Shown here piece after piece: positions 1 through 8,203 of a stretch of DNA of 64,000 bases. Origin of the DNA: Paraburkholderia sp. UYCP14C (GTDB taxonomy: Bacteria; Pseudomonadota; Gammaproteobacteria; Burkholderiales; Burkholderiaceae); NCBI RefSeq assembly GCF_004197395.1, contig NZ_SELS01000009.1:62001-126000 (forward strand), read 5' to 3'. Under the pieces are notes generated by a model, which did not search any database, was not told where the DNA came from, and saw nothing but the letters and a program-made list of their open reading frames with translations. Position numbers and translations under genes: made by a program. Within the stretch, counting starts at the first letter, position 1. Each line of letters opens with the position of its first letter.

Positions 1-273
1 TGCTGCCGCGCGACCCCGAGTCTCGCCGCCGATGCGGCAAGCGCGCGGCGATACGGTCTGCGCATCGGTATCGACTGTGTCGGTTGCTGCGCGGGTCTCA
101 CCGCCATTCTGCTGGTCGTCGGCATCATGGATCTGCGCTCGATGGCCGCCGTGACGGTCGCCATCACCGCTGAGCGCCTGGCACCGGACGGCGCGCGCGT
201 CGCACGGGCGATCGGCGCCATAGCCGTCGGCGCGGCCGGCTGGTTGCTCGCTCAGGCCGTGTCAGCCGGCTAA
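1..273 (+). CDS. DUF2182 family membrane protein, C-terminal fragment
   Basis: The reading frame is open from the first base of the window and ends at TAA 271-273, so the gene begins upstream and only its last 90 codons are seen. The fragment contains a CVGCCAG motif followed by a hydrophobic stretch, a MDLRSM segment and a second hydrophobic C-terminal helix. This pattern matches the predicted metal-binding integral membrane family DUF2182, in which the Cys-Gly-Cys-Cys type motif sits at the start of a transmembrane helix. The function of the family is not established. The family call is from motif memory and is fairly secure; the role is unknown. Confidence 0.7.
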   Translation, partial: CCRATPSLAADAASARRYGLRIGIDCVGCCAGLTAILLVVGIMDLRSMAAVTVAITAERLAPDGARVARAIGAIAVGAAGWLLAQAVSAG

Positions 274-452
274 TACAGGGTCGCAAAGCGATGCTCGGCA
301 GTCGTACTGTCCCGATATTGTTTTAATTTTGGAAACAGTGAGTTCGGAAATTAGGTATTTACCCTAGTTCCCGCTCCCCCTAGACTGTCATCACTGCTGC
401 AAACAAACGAGTTTCGCAGCCTAACAAGATAAAAACCTGGAGGTAGTTAAAA

Positions 453-719
453 ATGAAATCGCTCGTTCAAGCTGTCGTTATCGCCGCTACCCTCGCTGCT
501 CCGGTTGCCGTTTTCGCTCAATCGAACCAGCCGCTGACCCGCGCGCAAGTCCGTGAAGAGCTGGTTCAGGTCGAAAAGGCCGGCTACAACCCGGCACGTT
601 CGAACCCGAACGAATATCCGTCGAACATTCAGGCTGCCGAAGCCCGCGTCGCCGCGCAAAACAGCGCGGTCGGCGGTGTGACCAGCGGTTCGTCGGAGCA
701 AGGCCGCGCAGCGCAGTAA
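453..719 (+). CDS. DUF4148 small exported protein
   Basis: This is an 88-aa protein with a clear Sec signal peptide: MKS, then a hydrophobic stretch, with cleavage expected after VFAQ near residue 23. The mature part holds the motif LTRAQVREELVQVEKAGYNP, which is diagnostic of DUF4148, a family of small periplasmic proteins found in many copies in Burkholderia-type genomes. A strong ribosome-binding site (TGGAGG) lies 9 bases before the ATG. It stands alone, between the DUF2182 gene and the xylose operon, and shares a stem-loop terminator with the convergent aldehyde dehydrogenase gene. No biochemical function is known for the family. Confidence 0.9.
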   Translation: MKSLVQAVVIAATLAAPVAVFAQSNQPLTRAQVREELVQVEKAGYNPARSNPNEYPSNIQAAEARVAAQNSAVGGVTSGSSEQGRAAQ

Positions 720-803
720 GCCGCGTTCCCGGTTGGAAAGTTGCTGTTGATGTAGCCGTACCTGCCGGAGCGCTCTGCCATAGCGCTCTCGCAGCTTCCC
801 CTG

Positions 804-841
804 CTGGCCCGCCATCGCGATTCAATGCGATGGCGGGCCAG
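804..841. terminator. Bidirectional stem-loop terminator
   Basis: A perfect 15-bp stem (left arm CTGGCCCGCCATCGC, right arm its reverse complement) closes an 8-base loop. It lies between the convergent DUF4148 gene and the ketoglutarate-semialdehyde dehydrogenase gene. There is no strong T-run on either side, so it may act as a terminator or as an mRNA 3' end stabiliser. Confidence 0.65.
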
Positions 842-872
842 TTCCGCTCTGGGGTGCGCCGCCAGTCTCGCG

Positions 873-2315
873 TCAGACCGCGCCCGGGTTGATATACGCG
901 GTCTTCACCGACGTATAGAACTCGCGGGCGTAGGCGCCCTGCTCGCGCGGGCCGTAGCTCGAGCCCTTCCGGCCGCCGAACGGCACGTGATAATCGACAC
1001 CCGCCGTCGCGGTGTTGACCATCACCATGCCCGCCTGCACATGGCGGCGGAAATGACTCGCGTACTTCAGCGACGTCGTGCAGATGCCGGCCGACAAGCC
1101 GAACTCGGTATCGTTGGCAGTCGCGAGTGCTTCCTGGTAGTCCTTGACCTTGATGACCGACGCCACCGGCCCGAACACCTCTTCGCGGTTGATGCGCATC
1201 GCCGAGGTCGTCTCGGTGACCAGCGCCGGCGCGAGGAAGTAGCCCTGCGTCGAGCCTTCGACGCGCTCGCCGCCGAACACCGTGCCGCCCTCTTCGCGCG
1301 CGACCGCCAGATAGCGCTCGTCCTGTGCCAGTTGCTTGTCGTCGACGACCGGACCGATCTGCGTGCCGTCCGCGAGCGCATCGCCGACCTTCAGCGCGCG
1401 CATGCGCGCCTTCATCGCATCGATGAAACGGTCATGGATCCCGGCGGTCACGATCAGCCGGCTCGACGCCGTGCAACGCTGGCCCGTCGAATAGAACGCG
1501 CCGTTGACGCAGGCTTCGACCGCGACGTCGAGATCGGCGTCGTCGAGCACGACCATCGGGTTCTTGCCGCCCATTTCGAGCTGGAATTTCTTGCCCGACT
1601 CGAAGCACTTCGCGCCGATCGCGCGACCCGTCGAGACGGAACCGGTAAAGCTGATCGCATCCACATCCGGCGACGACACCAGCGCCTCGCCGACCACCGA
1701 GCCGCGCCCCATCACGAGGTTGATCACGCCCGCCGGCGCGCCCGCCTCGGCGATGATCTTGACGAGCTCCCACGTGCTGCCCGGCACCAGATCGGCCGGC
1801 TTGATCACGACCGTGTTGCCGTACGCGAGCGCCGGTGCGATCTTCCACGCCGGAATCGCGATCGGAAAATTCCACGGCGTGATCAGGCCGACCACGCCGA
1901 CCGGCTCGCGCGTCATTTCGACCGTCATGCCCGGCCGCACCGACGGCACGATTTCGCCGCCGAGGCGCAGCGCTTCGCCAGCGAAGAACTTGAAGATCTG
2001 CCCGGCGCGGCCCACTTCGCCGATCGCCTCGGGCAGCGTCTTGCCCTCTTCACGCGCGAGCAGCTTGCCGAGCTCCGCCTTGCGCGCGAGGATCGCGCTG
2101 CCCGCCTGATCGAGCACATCGAAGCGCTGCTGCGGCGTGGACAGCGACCACGTCGCGAACGCCTTGCGCGCGGCGCTGATCGCGCGGTGCGTCTGCTCGG
2201 CGTCGGCCTGCGCGAATTCGCCGATCACGTCGTCGAGATTCGACGGATTGACGTTGCGCGACACGCTCGCGCCGTCGACCCACTGTCCATCGATGTAGTT
2301 TGCAAATTGACTCAT
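873..2315 (-). CDS. xylA: 2-oxoglutarate semialdehyde (2,5-dioxovalerate) dehydrogenase
   Basis: NAD(P)-dependent aldehyde dehydrogenase of 480 aa, the usual full length. Visible motifs are PWNF at 147-150, FTGS at 223-226, the general base E247 in LEMGGKN and the catalytic cysteine C281 in GQRCTA. General aldehyde dehydrogenase motifs alone do not fix the substrate; the gene order does. It follows a XylX-like dehydratase by 39 bases and a xylonate-type dehydratase, which makes it the last step of the oxidative pentose pathway, turning 2-oxoglutarate semialdehyde into 2-oxoglutarate. AAGGAG lies 9 bases before the ATG. The symbol follows Caulobacter usage (xylA = semialdehyde dehydrogenase there, not xylose isomerase). 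It is the distal gene of the MFS-xylD-xylX-xylA operon. Confidence 0.88.
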   Translation of the reverse strand: MSQFANYIDGQWVDGASVSRNVNPSNLDDVIGEFAQADAEQTHRAISAARKAFATWSLSTPQQRFDVLDQAGSAILARKAELGKLLAREEGKTLPEAIGEVGRAGQIFKFFAGEALRLGGEIVPSVRPGMTVEMTREPVGVVGLITPWNFPIAIPAWKIAPALAYGNTVVIKPADLVPGSTWELVKIIAEAGAPAGVINLVMGRGSVVGEALVSSPDVDAISFTGSVSTGRAIGAKCFESGKKFQLEMGGKNPMVVLDDADLDVAVEACVNGAFYSTGQRCTASSRLIVTAGIHDRFIDAMKARMRALKVGDALADGTQIGPVVDDKQLAQDERYLAVAREEGGTVFGGERVEGSTQGYFLAPALVTETTSAMRINREEVFGPVASVIKVKDYQEALATANDTEFGLSAGICTTSLKYASHFRRHVQAGMVMVNTATAGVDYHVPFGGRKGSSYGPREQGAYAREFYTSVKTAYINPGAV

Positions 2316-2354
2316 GTCCTGACTCTCCTTTCGAAAACTGCAGCGACTCTCCGG

Positions 2355-3542
2355 TTACTCAGCAACCAGCAGGCCGCGAGCCGCGAGGTTGCGATACAGC
2401 GCGCGAACGCCGAACGTCCACGGTTCGATTTCGGTCGACAAACGCACCGTGTTGGTCAGCGCGCCGAGCTGCGGCGTCGAGATCGTCACGCGGTCGCCGA
2501 GGTGGTGCGTGAAACCGCCGCCGGGCGCGTCGCGGTCCTTGATCGGCGAGAACATCGTGCCGAGGAACAGCATGAAGCCGTCCGGGTACTGGTGGTGACG
2601 GCCGCAGGTTTGCGCGACGAGGTCGGCCGGGTCGCGGCTGATCTCGCTCATGTGGCTCACGCCGTCGAGCACGAAGTCGTCGTCGGCGCCTTCGACGCGC
2701 AGCGACACGCTCGCGCTGCGCACCGAGTCGAGCGAGAACGTGCCGTCGAACAGCCGCACGAACGGGCCGATCGCGCACGAGCCGTTGTTGTCCTTGCACT
2801 TGCCGAGCAGCAGCGCCGAGCGGCCTTCGATGTCGCGCAGGTTCACGTCGTTGCCGAGCGTCGCGCCGACGATGCCGCCGCGGCTATTCACCGCCAGCAC
2901 GATCTCCGGCTCCGGGTTGTTCCACACCGACGCGGCGAGCAGGCCGACGTCCGCACCGAAGCCGACCGCCGACATCGGCTGCGACTTCGAAAATACCTCG
3001 GCGTCCGGACCGATGCCGACTTCCATGTATTGCGACCACGCATCACGTCGTTCGAGTTCTGCCTTCAGCTTCATCGCGGCTTCCGAGCCCGGCTTGATCT
3101 TCGACAGGTCGGTGCCGATCGTCGATGCGATCGTCTCGCGCACTTCCTTCGCCTTTGCCGGATCGCCGCCGGCCTGCTCCTCGATCACGCGCTCGATCAG
3201 GCTCACCGCGAACGTGACGCCGCAGGCCTTGATCGCCTGCACGTCGCACGGGGCGAGCAGGCGCACGGCGGGCGCGTCGGCGCCGGGCTGATTCGCCGCG
3301 AGCAGCTGCGCAACCGGCCCGAGCGGTACGCCCGGCGCGCTGCGCGCGAGTTGCGCGGCATCGTCGCGCTCGAACAGATCGGCGGTGGTCGGCACGGTCG
3401 CGGTGATGTCGAACACCTCGCCGCCGCGCACGACGACCACGCACGGTCCTTCGTGCTGCTCGGTCTTGCGCCACACGCGGCCGATCAGCAGCGCATCGTT
3501 CAGATCATCGGGAAGAAAGCTGGAGGAGGAAGTTGCGGACAT
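2355..3542 (-). CDS. xylX: XylX-like 2-keto-3-deoxy-pentonate dehydratase (FAH-superfamily)
   Basis: Protein of 395 aa with the layout of the Caulobacter XylX branch of the fumarylacetoacetate hydrolase-like superfamily. The N-terminus reads FLPDDLNDALLIGR, followed by VVVRGGEVFDIT; the core carries EPEIVLAVNSRG and VNLRDIEGRSALLLGK, with acidic residues expected to hold the divalent metal. In the Weimberg pathway this enzyme dehydrates 2-keto-3-deoxy-D-xylonate (or the L-arabinonate equivalent) to 2-oxoglutarate semialdehyde. It sits between the dehydratase and the semialdehyde dehydrogenase, in pathway order. No clear Shine-Dalgarno sequence precedes the ATG at 3542. The pentose isomer used cannot be told from sequence. 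Confidence 0.82.
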   Translation of the reverse strand: MSATSSSSFLPDDLNDALLIGRVWRKTEQHEGPCVVVVRGGEVFDITATVPTTADLFERDDAAQLARSAPGVPLGPVAQLLAANQPGADAPAVRLLAPCDVQAIKACGVTFAVSLIERVIEEQAGGDPAKAKEVRETIASTIGTDLSKIKPGSEAAMKLKAELERRDAWSQYMEVGIGPDAEVFSKSQPMSAVGFGADVGLLAASVWNNPEPEIVLAVNSRGGIVGATLGNDVNLRDIEGRSALLLGKCKDNNGSCAIGPFVRLFDGTFSLDSVRSASVSLRVEGADDDFVLDGVSHMSEISRDPADLVAQTCGRHHQYPDGFMLFLGTMFSPIKDRDAPGGGFTHHLGDRVTISTPQLGALTNTVRLSTEIEPWTFGVRALYRNLAARGLLVAE

Positions 3543-3576
3543 GGGATGGGCTCTGTCGAATAAGTGGAGAAACGGG

Positions 3577-3615
3577 CAAGGCCGGGCGTCGCGTTGCGTG
3601 CGAAGCCCGGCCTTG
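3577..3615. other. Intra-operon stem-loop between xylD and xylX
   Basis: Perfect 11-bp arms CAAGGCCGGGC and GCCCGGCCTTG around a 17-base loop fill most of the 84-base gap between the two genes. There is no T-run in the direction of transcription, so a processing or mRNA-stability role is more likely than termination. Confidence 0.5.
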
Positions 3616-3626
3616 TCACCTGCATG

Positions 3627-5411
3627 TCAATGCGAATGGCGTGGATTGCCGCGCTCGGCAATCACCTTCAGATAAAGCGTCGCCGGTTCGAGACAGCCGC
3701 CGGTCGAAAGCTGGCCGACCGTCTTGCGGTACAGCTCCTGCCACGGCGTTTGCGCGGGCGGAATCTCGAACTTCACGGTTTCGCGGCGTCGCGCGAGTTC
3801 GGCTTCGTCGACCAGCACGTCGACGCTGCGCGAATTCAGATCGACCCGGATGCGGTCGTTCGTGCGCAGGAGCGCAAGACCGCCGCCCACCGCCGCTTCC
3901 GGCGACATGTTCAGAATCGACGGGCTCGCGGACGTGCCGCTCTGACGCCCGTCGCCCAGGGTAGGCAGCGAGGTGATGCCCTGGCGCACGAGCGCCGCCG
4001 GCGGCGCCATGTTGACCACCTCGGCGCTGCCCGGATAGCCGACCGTGCCCGTGCCGCGAATCACGAGGATGCAATGCTCGTCGATTTCGAGCGACGGGTC
4101 GTTGATGCGCGCGTGATAGTCCTCGGGACCGTCGAACACGATGGCGCGTGCTTCGAAGGTGTTTTCCGCGCCAGGCTCGCTCAGATAGGTCTTGCGGAAC
4201 GCATCGCCGACCACCGACATCTTCATGATCGCGCTGTCGAAGAAGTTGCCCGACAGCACCATGAAGCCCGCGCCGTGCTTCAGCGGTTCGTCGGTCGTCT
4301 TGATGACCTCGCGATCCGGCGTGGGTGCGGCGGCCGCGATTTCGCCCATCGTGCGGCCCGACACGGTCAGGCACTCCTCGTGCACGAGGCCGCCTTTCGC
4401 GAGTTCGCGCATCACCGCCGGCACGCCGCCCGCGCGATGGAAGCTCTCGCCGAGATATTCGCCGGCGGGCATGCAGTTGACGATCAGCGGCACCTGCTCG
4501 CCGACGCGCTGCCAGTCCTCCAGACTCAGCTCGACACCCATGTGCCGCGCGATCGCGATCAGATGCGGCGGGCAGTTGGTCGACGCGCCGAGCGCCGAAG
4601 CGACGACGATCGCGTTTTCGAACGCTTCCTTCGTCATGATCTTCGATGGCCGCAGGTCTTCGCGCACCAGGTCGACGATGCGCTTGCCGGTCGCGTAGGC
4701 CATCTGGCCGCGCTCGCGGTAGGCGGCCGGAATGCTCGCGCAACCGGGCAGCGACATGCCGAGCGCTTCGGCGAGGCTGTTCATCGACAGCGCGGTGCCC
4801 ATCGTGTTGCAGTGACCGATCGACGGCGACGACGCGGTGGTCAGCTCCATGAAGCCTTCGTAGTCGATCTCGCCGGCCGCGAGCAAATTGCGCGCATGCC
4901 AGATCACGGTGCCCGAGCCGACGCGCTCACCATGGTGCCAGCCGTCGAGCATCGGGCCGCCGGACAGCACGATCGCCGGCATGTCGACGGTGGCCGCGGC
5001 CATCAGGCACGCGGGCGTGGTCTTGTCGCAGCCGGTGGTCAGCACGACGCCGTCGAGCGGGAAGCCGTGCAGGATCTCGACGAGGCCGAGGTAGGCGAGA
5101 TTTCGGTCGAGCGCGGCGGTCGGGCGGCGGCTCTGCTCGGCGAGCGGATGCACCGGAAACTCCATCGGAATGCCGCCCGCGTCGCGAATGCCGGCCTTCG
5201 TGCGCGCCGCGAGTTCGATGTGATGCCGGTTGCACGGCGCGAGATCGCTGCCCGTCTGCGCGATGCCGATGATCGGCCGGCCCGACTGCAACTCTTCGCG
5301 CGTCAGGCCGTAGTTCATGAAACGCTCGACGTACAGCGCCGTCATATCCGCGTGCGAAGGATCGTCGAACCATTCCTGGCTGCGCAGCCGGCGCGGGGTG
5401 GATGCTGACAT
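3627..5411 (-). CDS. xylD: Xylonate-type sugar-acid dehydratase (IlvD/Edd family)
   Basis: Protein of 594 aa, matching the length of Caulobacter D-xylonate dehydratase. The three cysteines expected to hold the Fe-S cluster are C60 (SDLAPCNRH), C128 (TTGCDK) and C201 (GHCNTMGT), and the family core STNCPPHL and the segment PPAALVRQGI are present. The enzyme removes water from an aldonic acid (D-xylonate, possibly L-arabinonate) to give 2-keto-3-deoxy-pentonate. It lies downstream of an MFS transporter with a 32-base gap and upstream of xylX, so the four genes read as one operon. The exact sugar acid is inferred from the neighbours (XylX, xylose dehydrogenase, lactonase, xylanase), since the family also includes arabinonate, gluconate and galactonate dehydratases. 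Confidence 0.85.
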   Translation of the reverse strand: MSASTPRRLRSQEWFDDPSHADMTALYVERFMNYGLTREELQSGRPIIGIAQTGSDLAPCNRHHIELAARTKAGIRDAGGIPMEFPVHPLAEQSRRPTAALDRNLAYLGLVEILHGFPLDGVVLTTGCDKTTPACLMAAATVDMPAIVLSGGPMLDGWHHGERVGSGTVIWHARNLLAAGEIDYEGFMELTTASSPSIGHCNTMGTALSMNSLAEALGMSLPGCASIPAAYRERGQMAYATGKRIVDLVREDLRPSKIMTKEAFENAIVVASALGASTNCPPHLIAIARHMGVELSLEDWQRVGEQVPLIVNCMPAGEYLGESFHRAGGVPAVMRELAKGGLVHEECLTVSGRTMGEIAAAAPTPDREVIKTTDEPLKHGAGFMVLSGNFFDSAIMKMSVVGDAFRKTYLSEPGAENTFEARAIVFDGPEDYHARINDPSLEIDEHCILVIRGTGTVGYPGSAEVVNMAPPAALVRQGITSLPTLGDGRQSGTSASPSILNMSPEAAVGGGLALLRTNDRIRVDLNSRSVDVLVDEAELARRRETVKFEIPPAQTPWQELYRKTVGQLSTGGCLEPATLYLKVIAERGNPRHSH

Positions 5412-5443
5412 GATGCTTATCTCTCTGTCTTGATGAGGGTTGC

Positions 5444-6850
5444 TTATGCGTGCTCTGCGTGTTTGCGTGCATGCGCCGTCTCGCGGCCGGGCCCACCGTC
5501 TTCATTCGACGGGGTCCGCGCCAGCATCGCGCGCGGCACGAGCAGGATCAGCACGCAACTGACCAGCAGACACGCTCCGAGCGCGTAAGTGCCGTTGTTG
5601 ATGTCGCCGGTCAAATTTTTCGCCACGGCGGTAATCATCGAACCGGTAAAGCCGGACAGGTTGCCGATCGCGTTGATCATCGCGATGCCCGCCGCCGCCG
5701 CGGCACCCGACAGCAGCTGTCCCGGGAAGGTCCAGTAAATCGGCATCAAGGCGAGGATGCCGGCGGTGGCGATCGTCAGAAACGTGATCGCCCACACCAC
5801 ATGATGCGCCAAAGCCGCGCTCATGATCAGACCGAGTCCGCCAATCAGCGCCGGAATCGCAGCATGCAGGCGCCGCTCGCCGGTTTTTTTCGAGTGCGCA
5901 GCGTTCGCGAGCGTCGCGATGATCGCCACGCCGTACGGGATCGCGGTCAACAGACCGATATGCAGCGGGTCCTGCACGCCGGTCGCCTTGATGATCGACG
6001 GCAGCCAGAATGCCAGGCCGTAGAAGCCGGTATTGAACGTGAGCAGGATCGCGACCAGTAGCCAGACGCGCGGATCGCGCACCGCCGAACCGAAGCGCGC
6101 GGTCTTGTGCGTGCTCTCGCGCTGCAGATTCGCCGCAAGCAGGCTTTTCTCTTCCGGCGTGAGCCAACGAGCGCGGTCGATGCCGTCGTCGAGCGAGAAG
6201 TACACGACGAACGCGGTCAGCAGCGACGGCACGCCCTCGATCAGCAGCATCCACTGCCAGCCCTGATAGCCGAGCAGGCCGGCCGTATGCTCCATCAGCC
6301 AGCCCGACACGACGCCGCCGAGCATTAGGCTGACCGGCATCGCGATCAGAAAGCCGGACATCACGCGGCTTTGCCGCTGCGCGGGAAACCAGAAATTCAG
6401 GTACAGAATCACGCCGGGGAAGAAGCCGGCTTCGCAGATCCCTAGCAGGAAGCGCAGGATATAGAACATCGTCGCGGTTTCGACGTGCGCGAGGCGCGCA
6501 AGCGGCGCGACGAACGCGAGCGCCATCGACACGAGCCCCCACGTGAACATGATCCGCGCAATCCAGAAACGCGCGCCGTAGCGATGCAGGAACACGTTGC
6601 TCGGCACTTCGAAGATGAAGTAACCCCAGAAGAACACGCTCGCGCCGATCGCGTACATCGTGTCGGACAGGCCGAGATCGTCGAGCATCTGCAGCTTCGC
6701 GAAGCCGACGTTCACGCGATCCAGATATGCGACCACGTAGCACAGCAACAGCACCGGCAGCAGCCGGCGCACGACCTTGCGATAGGTCTTTTCCTCGAAC
6801 TCGTCGACGCGCTTGGCGGGCGCGGCGATTGCGGACGGTAGAGCGCTCAT
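5444..6850 (-). CDS. MFS transporter, anion:cation symporter (sugar acid) type
   Basis: Protein of 468 aa with about twelve hydrophobic segments. The family signature RVNVGFAKLQM follows the first transmembrane helix (LLCYVVAYLDR), as in the ACS (phthalate/hexuronate/tartrate) branch of the major facilitator superfamily. The start is placed at the ATG at 6850 because GGAG lies 6 bases upstream; an upstream in-frame ATG at 6925 lacks a ribosome site and would overlap the operator region. As first gene of an operon with xylonate dehydratase, it probably imports a sugar acid such as xylonate. The perfect palindrome at 6935-6946 lies about 85 bases before this start. Confidence 0.82.
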   Translation of the reverse strand: MSALPSAIAAPAKRVDEFEEKTYRKVVRRLLPVLLLCYVVAYLDRVNVGFAKLQMLDDLGLSDTMYAIGASVFFWGYFIFEVPSNVFLHRYGARFWIARIMFTWGLVSMALAFVAPLARLAHVETATMFYILRFLLGICEAGFFPGVILYLNFWFPAQRQSRVMSGFLIAMPVSLMLGGVVSGWLMEHTAGLLGYQGWQWMLLIEGVPSLLTAFVVYFSLDDGIDRARWLTPEEKSLLAANLQRESTHKTARFGSAVRDPRVWLLVAILLTFNTGFYGLAFWLPSIIKATGVQDPLHIGLLTAIPYGVAIIATLANAAHSKKTGERRLHAAIPALIGGLGLIMSAALAHHVVWAITFLTIATAGILALMPIYWTFPGQLLSGAAAAAGIAMINAIGNLSGFTGSMITAVAKNLTGDINNGTYALGACLLVSCVLILLVPRAMLARTPSNEDGGPGRETAHARKHAEHA

Positions 6851-6934
6851 TCGTATCTCCAGCAGCGTATTTTTCGTGGGAAATGCCGTTGCGTCGCTGC
6901 TCATGCGACGCGAGCCGGCAAACATCGCCGTAAA

Positions 6935-6946
6935 GTTACCGGTAAC
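6935..6946. promoter_or_regulatory. GntR(LacI-class)-type operator before the MFS-xylDXA operon
   Basis: GTTACCGGTAAC is a perfect 12-bp palindrome lying between the MFS start and the end of the LacI-family gene. It closely resembles the operator of the E. coli gluconate repressor GntR (a LacI-family protein; core TTACCNGTAA flanked by ATG/CAT). The LacI-family protein encoded just upstream looks GntR-like, so it is the natural candidate to bind here. Confidence 0.65.
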
Positions 6947-7039
6947 ATTTCAGGTTGTGGATGTTACGCGCGGCGTACCATCCGGACAACCAAGGGATAT
7001 CCCTGATCTGCTTAACTAAGGGGAGTTCGAGTGCGCCAT

Positions 7040-8065
7040 TTACGCGCTCTCGCGCGCGATCACCGTGAAATCGATCTTCACCGCTTTCCTGCGCTGCACC
7101 TCGCCCGCTTCGCGATCCGCGAGCGCCGCGAGCAGCGTTTCGCCGGCGCGCAGGCCGATGCCGTACGCGTCGACCGACACCGTCGTGATGCTCGGCTGAC
7201 AGCACCACGACACCTCGAAGTTACCGAAACCGGCAACCGCGATGTCGCCCGGCACCGACAGCCCGCGTCGATGACACTCCATGATCGCGCCGAACGCCGA
7301 CATGTCGCTCACGCACATCACGGCCTCGGTGTCGGGCCACTTGTCGAGCAACGCGCCGATCGCGGGCCCGCCGTGGCTCATCGTGATCGGCGAATCGCCG
7401 AGCCGGATCACGCGCGGCTCGCCAAGCCCCAGCGCCTTGACTTCGGCGACGTAGCCGCGCATCCGGTCATGCCCGCGCCGATCGCGCTCGCTCGCGCCGG
7501 CGATGAAGCCGATCCGCCGGTAACCGCGCTCGTACAGATGCCGGACCATCGCGCGCGCCGCCGCGGAGTTCGAAAAGCCGACGACCGTATCGATCGGATC
7601 GCTGGGCAGATCCCACATCTCGACGACCGGAATGCCGGCGCGCTGCAGCAGCATGCGCGTCGCCTCGGTATGCCGGGCGCCCGTCAAGGCGACGCAGCGC
7701 GGCTGATGACGCAGCATCGAGCGCACCAGCAGTTCTTCCTGTTCGAGGCGGTAGTCCGTATCGCCGAGCAGCAGTTGCAGACCATGCGGACTCAGCGCGG
7801 CATTCAGGCCGCGCACGGTGTCGGAGAAGTTGGAGCTGGACAGCGACGGCACCAACACCGCGACGAACTCCGAGCGTCCCGACGACAGCGCACCGGCCGC
7901 CGCATCGGCGACGTAGCCGAGTTCGTCGATCACCTTCTGCACGCGTTCGCGGGTTGCCTGCGACACGTTGCGGCCCGCGAGCACGCGCGACACGGTCATC
8001 TTCGAGACGCCCGCGCGTTCGGCTACATCGGACATGCGGGGTGGGACAGGCAGCCTGGACGTCAT
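7040..8065 (-). CDS. LacI-family repressor, gluconate-repressor (GntR)-like
   Basis: Transcription factor of 341 aa. The N-terminal helix-turn-helix is MSDVAERAGVSKMTVSRVLAG at residues 11-31, with the hinge helix near ALSSGRS, followed by a periplasmic-binding-like sensor domain. Segments such as GVSKMTVSR, IPVVEMWD and VGFSNSAAARAM resemble E. coli GntR more than LacI, and the perfect GTTACCGGTAAC site about 95 bases past its stop fits that. It is the last gene after GH3-xylB-xylC and sits before the MFS-xylDXA operon, so it probably senses a sugar acid or lactone made in the pathway and controls the downstream operon. The effector is unknown. Confidence 0.85.
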   Translation of the reverse strand: MTSRLPVPPRMSDVAERAGVSKMTVSRVLAGRNVSQATRERVQKVIDELGYVADAAAGALSSGRSEFVAVLVPSLSSSNFSDTVRGLNAALSPHGLQLLLGDTDYRLEQEELLVRSMLRHQPRCVALTGARHTEATRMLLQRAGIPVVEMWDLPSDPIDTVVGFSNSAAARAMVRHLYERGYRRIGFIAGASERDRRGHDRMRGYVAEVKALGLGEPRVIRLGDSPITMSHGGPAIGALLDKWPDTEAVMCVSDMSAFGAIMECHRRGLSVPGDIAVAGFGNFEVSWCCQPSITTVSVDAYGIGLRAGETLLAALADREAGEVQRRKAVKIDFTVIARESA

Positions 8066-8171
8066 GATAGGAATCGGGCGAATGCGCGAGAGTCACGGAA
8101 CGCACATGATAGCGGGCTGCTCCTTACGGAGCGACCAGGCAACGTCAGGGTTGCGTTATGCAGCTTGTTCT

Positions 8172-8200
8172 GTCGCTGGGTTTTGTCGCTGGGTTTTGTC
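8172..8200. repeat. Short direct repeat GTCGCTGGGTTTT (two copies)
   Basis: Two adjacent 13-bp copies of GTCGCTGGGTTTT plus the first bases of a third lie just beyond the lactonase stop codon. They are probably slippage-generated and have no obvious function. Confidence 0.6.
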
Positions 8201-8203
8201 GTT

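Noticed and set aside
825-3563. A very long (912-codon) plus-strand open frame antisense to the xylA and xylX genes
   Set aside because: Its product is Arg/His/Asp-rich with no domain, and both minus-strand genes below it have intact catalytic motifs. It is a mirror frame typical of high-GC DNA. The same holds for the long plus-strand frames over 3564-5408, 7031-9118 and 9831-12515.
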